Shown: in pieces, positions 62,144 to 64,000 of the stretch
Layout of the letters: every line of letters begins with the position of its first letter
Numbering within the stretch: the first letter of the stretch is position 1
Assembly (NCBI GenBank): GCA_016719295.1
Contig: JADKAF010000001.1
Location: 6,944,001-7,008,000 of the forward strand
Direction: 5' to 3'
Source of the DNA: Planctomycetota bacterium
Lineage (GTDB): Bacteria; Planctomycetota; UBA1135; JADKAF01
Length of the DNA: 64,000 nt
The notes under the pieces: model-generated
The model's input: the letters and a program-made list of their open reading frames with translations, nothing else
Databases searched by the model: none
Told to the model about the DNA's origin: nothing
Translations under genes and position numbers: made by a program

Positions 62144-62752
62144 GCCGCTCCGAGGATCGCGCGGAGGTGCTCCATCTGCGTGCGGCGCTTGCTCAGCGCG
62201 CGCGGCGCGCGCTCGAGCGCTCGACGCGCGCGGCGGTGCTGATGCCCTTGCTTTTCGAGGGCGGTCCGCCGCGCCTCCTGCTCACGCGGCGCACCGATCG
62301 CGTCGCCACGCACAAAGGGCAGGTCGCGTTCCCCGGCGGCTATCTCGAGGCCGCGGACCCCGACCTGATCGCCGCGGCGCTGCGCGAGGCCGACGAGGAG
62401 ATCGCGTTGCCGCGCGAGGGCGTCGAGGTGCTCGGAATGCTAGACGATCTCCCGACGCACGACGACCGCGTCGCCGTGACGCCGGTCGTGGCGCGCGCAC
62501 GGGAGCCCCGACCTGCGCCCGCAAGCCGAAGAGGTCGCGCGCATCTTCGCGATCCCGCTGGACGAGCTCGTTGACGTGCGGCGCTGGAGGATGGAAGAGC
62601 GCGTGCGCGCCGGCGTGCGTTGGCCGGTGTACTTCTTCGAGCACGAAGGCGAGACGCTCTGGGGGCTCTCGGCGTACTTCACCATGCAGCTGCTCGCGCA
62701 CTTGCCGGCGGGGGCGCCGTTCGAGCTGCCGTGGAGCCGGCGCGCTCCCTGA
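62140..62752 (+). CDS. NUDIX hydrolase (CoA pyrophosphatase-like), frameshifted
   Basis: Starts at the GTG at 62140, overlapping the maf stop. The first frame gives VLMPLLFEGGPPRLLLTRRT, VAFPGGYLEAADPDLIAAAL and the NUDIX box READEEIAL, then breaks near 62506. One extra C in the C-run 62506-62509 restores EPDLRPQAEEVARIFAIPLD and the rest to the stop at 62752, about 203 residues in all. The arrangement matches the NudL/YeaB CoA pyrophosphatase group. The indel is likely technical. The last codons (LPWSRRAP) lie in the first unit of a 33-nt tandem repeat. Confidence 0.8.
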
Positions 62753-62850
62753 CGGGATCGCGCGTGGAGCCGGCGCGCTCCCTGACGGGATCGCGCGTGG
62801 AGCCGGCGCGTTCCCTGACGGAATCGCGCGTGGAGCCGACGCGCTCCAGG
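62731..62850. repeat. 33-nt tandem repeat, about 3.6 copies
   Basis: Units GTGGAGCCGGCGCGCTCCCT followed by GACGGGATCGCGC start at 62731, 62764, 62797 and 62830, with the last unit partial and most diverged. The first unit encodes the C-terminus and stop of the NUDIX gene. Each unit contains a GGAGC...GCTCC hairpin, so the array could act as repeated terminators between the convergent NUDIX and HEAT-repeat genes. Confidence 0.9.
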
Positions 62851-62870
62851 ACACCGCTCGCGCGCGGAGC

Positions 62871-64000
62871 TCAGCCCCCGTTCCGCGCTTCCGGCGGGAA
62901 CCCGCGGCGCACGAGGTACGCCGCGACGACTTCCTCGCGCTGCGTCTGCCACCACTCGGTCCAGGCCTTCGGATCGCGGCCGAGGTCCTTGCCGGAGATC
63001 TTCTTCAGCGCGTCGAGCGCGCGGCTGCGCTCGACGTAGTAGTCGGTCTCGCCGTGAGTGCCGACCAGCGTCACGTCGAGCACGGCGCCTTCCTGCAGGA
63101 CGTTGATCACCGGGTCCGCGATGGCGGCGGCCTGCGCGACCTCGACGTCGAAGTCCGAGACGTAGGAGATCTGCTTCGTGAACGAGACGTTGACGCGCTG
63201 GCCGGTGCCGCCGGAGTGCGTGACGCGCAGGATGAGATCGCCGAGAGCGCGCGGGTCGCCGAGTGCGGCGAGGGCGTCGATCGCGTTCAAGCGCACCTGC
63301 GGGTGCTTCGAGTCGAGCCCGCGGAGCAGCGGGAACACGATGCCGGGATCGCTGCTGCGGGCGAGCTCCTTCTGCGCGACTTGGCGCACATCCTTCTGGC
63401 GATCGAGCAGCGCGCGCTCGAGGAGGCGCTTCAGACCTTCCTTGGGCATCAGGCGCGCGATGGCGCCCACGGCGAAGGCGCGCTCGCCGCTGCGCTTGGA
63501 GAGCACGGCGTTGGCGAGCAGCGGCTCGTAGAGATCCGGCGAGAGGCGCTCCAAGCGCAGCTCCGCCAAGCGCAGCTTCGTAGGATGACCGAGGGCCTGC
63601 TCGCCGGCGCGGAGCGCGGCGCGGCAGAGCGCGTTCAAGTCGCCGTCCGGCAGCGGCACCAGCTCTTCGACGTCGAGGCCGCGCAGCACGGAGGTCGCGA
63701 GCGGATCCGCGGGATCGGCCGCGAGCACGGGGTCGAGCTCGCGCTCGATCTCCTCGTGCAGCCCTTGAGACGCCATCCACGACGCGAGTCGCACACCGCG
63801 GCGCGGATCGGCGGCCAGGGAACTCCGCAGCGCTTCCGCCTCGCGGCGCAGCTCCGCGAGCGCTCGCACGGAGACCAGCTCCGCGGCTGGCACCTCGAGC
63901 GGACCGCGCGCGGTCTCGAGGCGCAGCGGTTCACCCGCGGCCGGCAGGCCCGGCTGGGCCTTGCCGCGGAGCACGCGCCCGTCGAGCAGCCGCACGACGC
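62871..64000 (-). CDS. HEAT-repeat domain protein (5' end outside window)
   Basis: At least 376 residues; the frame is open to the window edge, and a GTG at 63995 may or may not be the true start. Residues 130-260 carry HEAT/PBS-lyase-type helical pairs (GERAFAVGAIARLMPKEGLK, DVRQVAQKELARSSDPGIVF, HPQVRLNAIDALAALGDPRA). The N-terminal part has a short beta segment (LLDGRVLRGKAQPGL) seen in planctomycete proteins of this kind. The C-terminal 100 residues include SYVSDFDVEVAQAAAIADPV and a final WTEWWQTQREEVVAAYL. It is probably a scaffold, perhaps exported; no enzyme motif is seen. Confidence 0.75.
   Translation of the reverse strand, partial: VVRLLDGRVLRGKAQPGLPAAGEPLRLETARGPLEVPAAELVSVRALAELRREAEALRSSLAADPRRGVRLASWMASQGLHEEIERELDPVLAADPADPLATSVLRGLDVEELVPLPDGDLNALCRAALRAGEQALGHPTKLRLAELRLERLSPDLYEPLLANAVLSKRSGERAFAVGAIARLMPKEGLKRLLERALLDRQKDVRQVAQKELARSSDPGIVFPLLRGLDSKHPQVRLNAIDALAALGDPRALGDLILRVTHSGGTGQRVNVSFTKQISYVSDFDVEVAQAAAIADPVINVLQEGAVLDVTLVGTHGETDYYVERSRALDALKKISGKDLGRDPKAWTEWWQTQREEVVAAYLVRRGFPPEARNGG

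Noticed and set aside
62731..62850. CRISPR array
   Set aside because: Units are contiguous with no unique spacers, and no cas genes are present.

Overview
The window is very GC-rich throughout and its gene content points to a Planctomycetota bacterium, probably a lineage rich in long secreted proteins. The signs are a secreted sulfatase, an FGE-fold protein, FG-GAP propeller, NxxGxxAF-repeat and beta-helix proteins, large carboxypeptidase-regulatory-like proteins, Pkn-type Ser/Thr kinases, a BlaI/BlaR1-type pair and a KDO synthase gene (so an LPS-type outer membrane). The taxonomic call is inference from gene families; no rRNA or marker gene is present.

Layout. 1-16.6 kb: start of a kinase gene, FAD oxidoreductase, several secreted structural proteins, a GT39-type membrane protein, a TetR regulator divergent from a small membrane protein, a two-propeller FG-GAP protein, a serine beta-lactamase-fold lipoprotein, a sulfatase and an NxxGxxAF-repeat protein. 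16.6-19.3 kb: an unusual patch holding a tightly coupled three-gene membrane operon with a possible caspase-fold protein, an orphan fragment of a secreted-protein C-terminus, a perfect 77-nt palindrome, and a lower-GC gene for a membrane-anchored DnaJ C-terminal-like domain. 19.3-31 kb: metabolism and transport (UbiD-family decarboxylase, AceE-type pyruvate dehydrogenase E1, a DUF819 protein coupled to a POT peptide transporter, Dps, a proline aminopeptidase, a DUF4097 protein). 31-34.6 kb: BlaI-type repressor, BlaR1-type peptidase and a coiled-coil protein behind a clear double operator. 34.6-44 kb: kinase, KdsA, lipid kinase, RmlD-like reductase, FGE-like protein, HD-GYP response regulator, RluA. 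44-51 kb: beta-helix protein, a 1072-residue carboxypeptidase-regulatory-like protein, patatin lipoprotein. 51-58 kb: VIT1-type protein, fumarase, and a four-gene MacAB/LolCDE-like export operon. 58-61.5 kb: two diverged tandem copies of a REP-associated tyrosine transposase (RAYT) unit, each bounded by about 284-nt inverted repeats. 61.5-64 kb: Maf and NUDIX house-cleaning hydrolases and a HEAT-repeat protein running off the edge.

Three themes cut across genes. First, a palindromic repeat lies at three gene ends, and it or repeats joined to it supply the stop codons of the adjacent genes. Second, four genes carry single-base indels, one being aceE, which suggests assembly errors rather than decay. 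Third, pieces of the C-terminal module shared by the secreted proteins occur as orphan remnants. The best candidates for something undescribed are the 16.6-18.2 kb operon, the palindrome-flanked DnaJ-C gene beside it, and the RAYT double unit.
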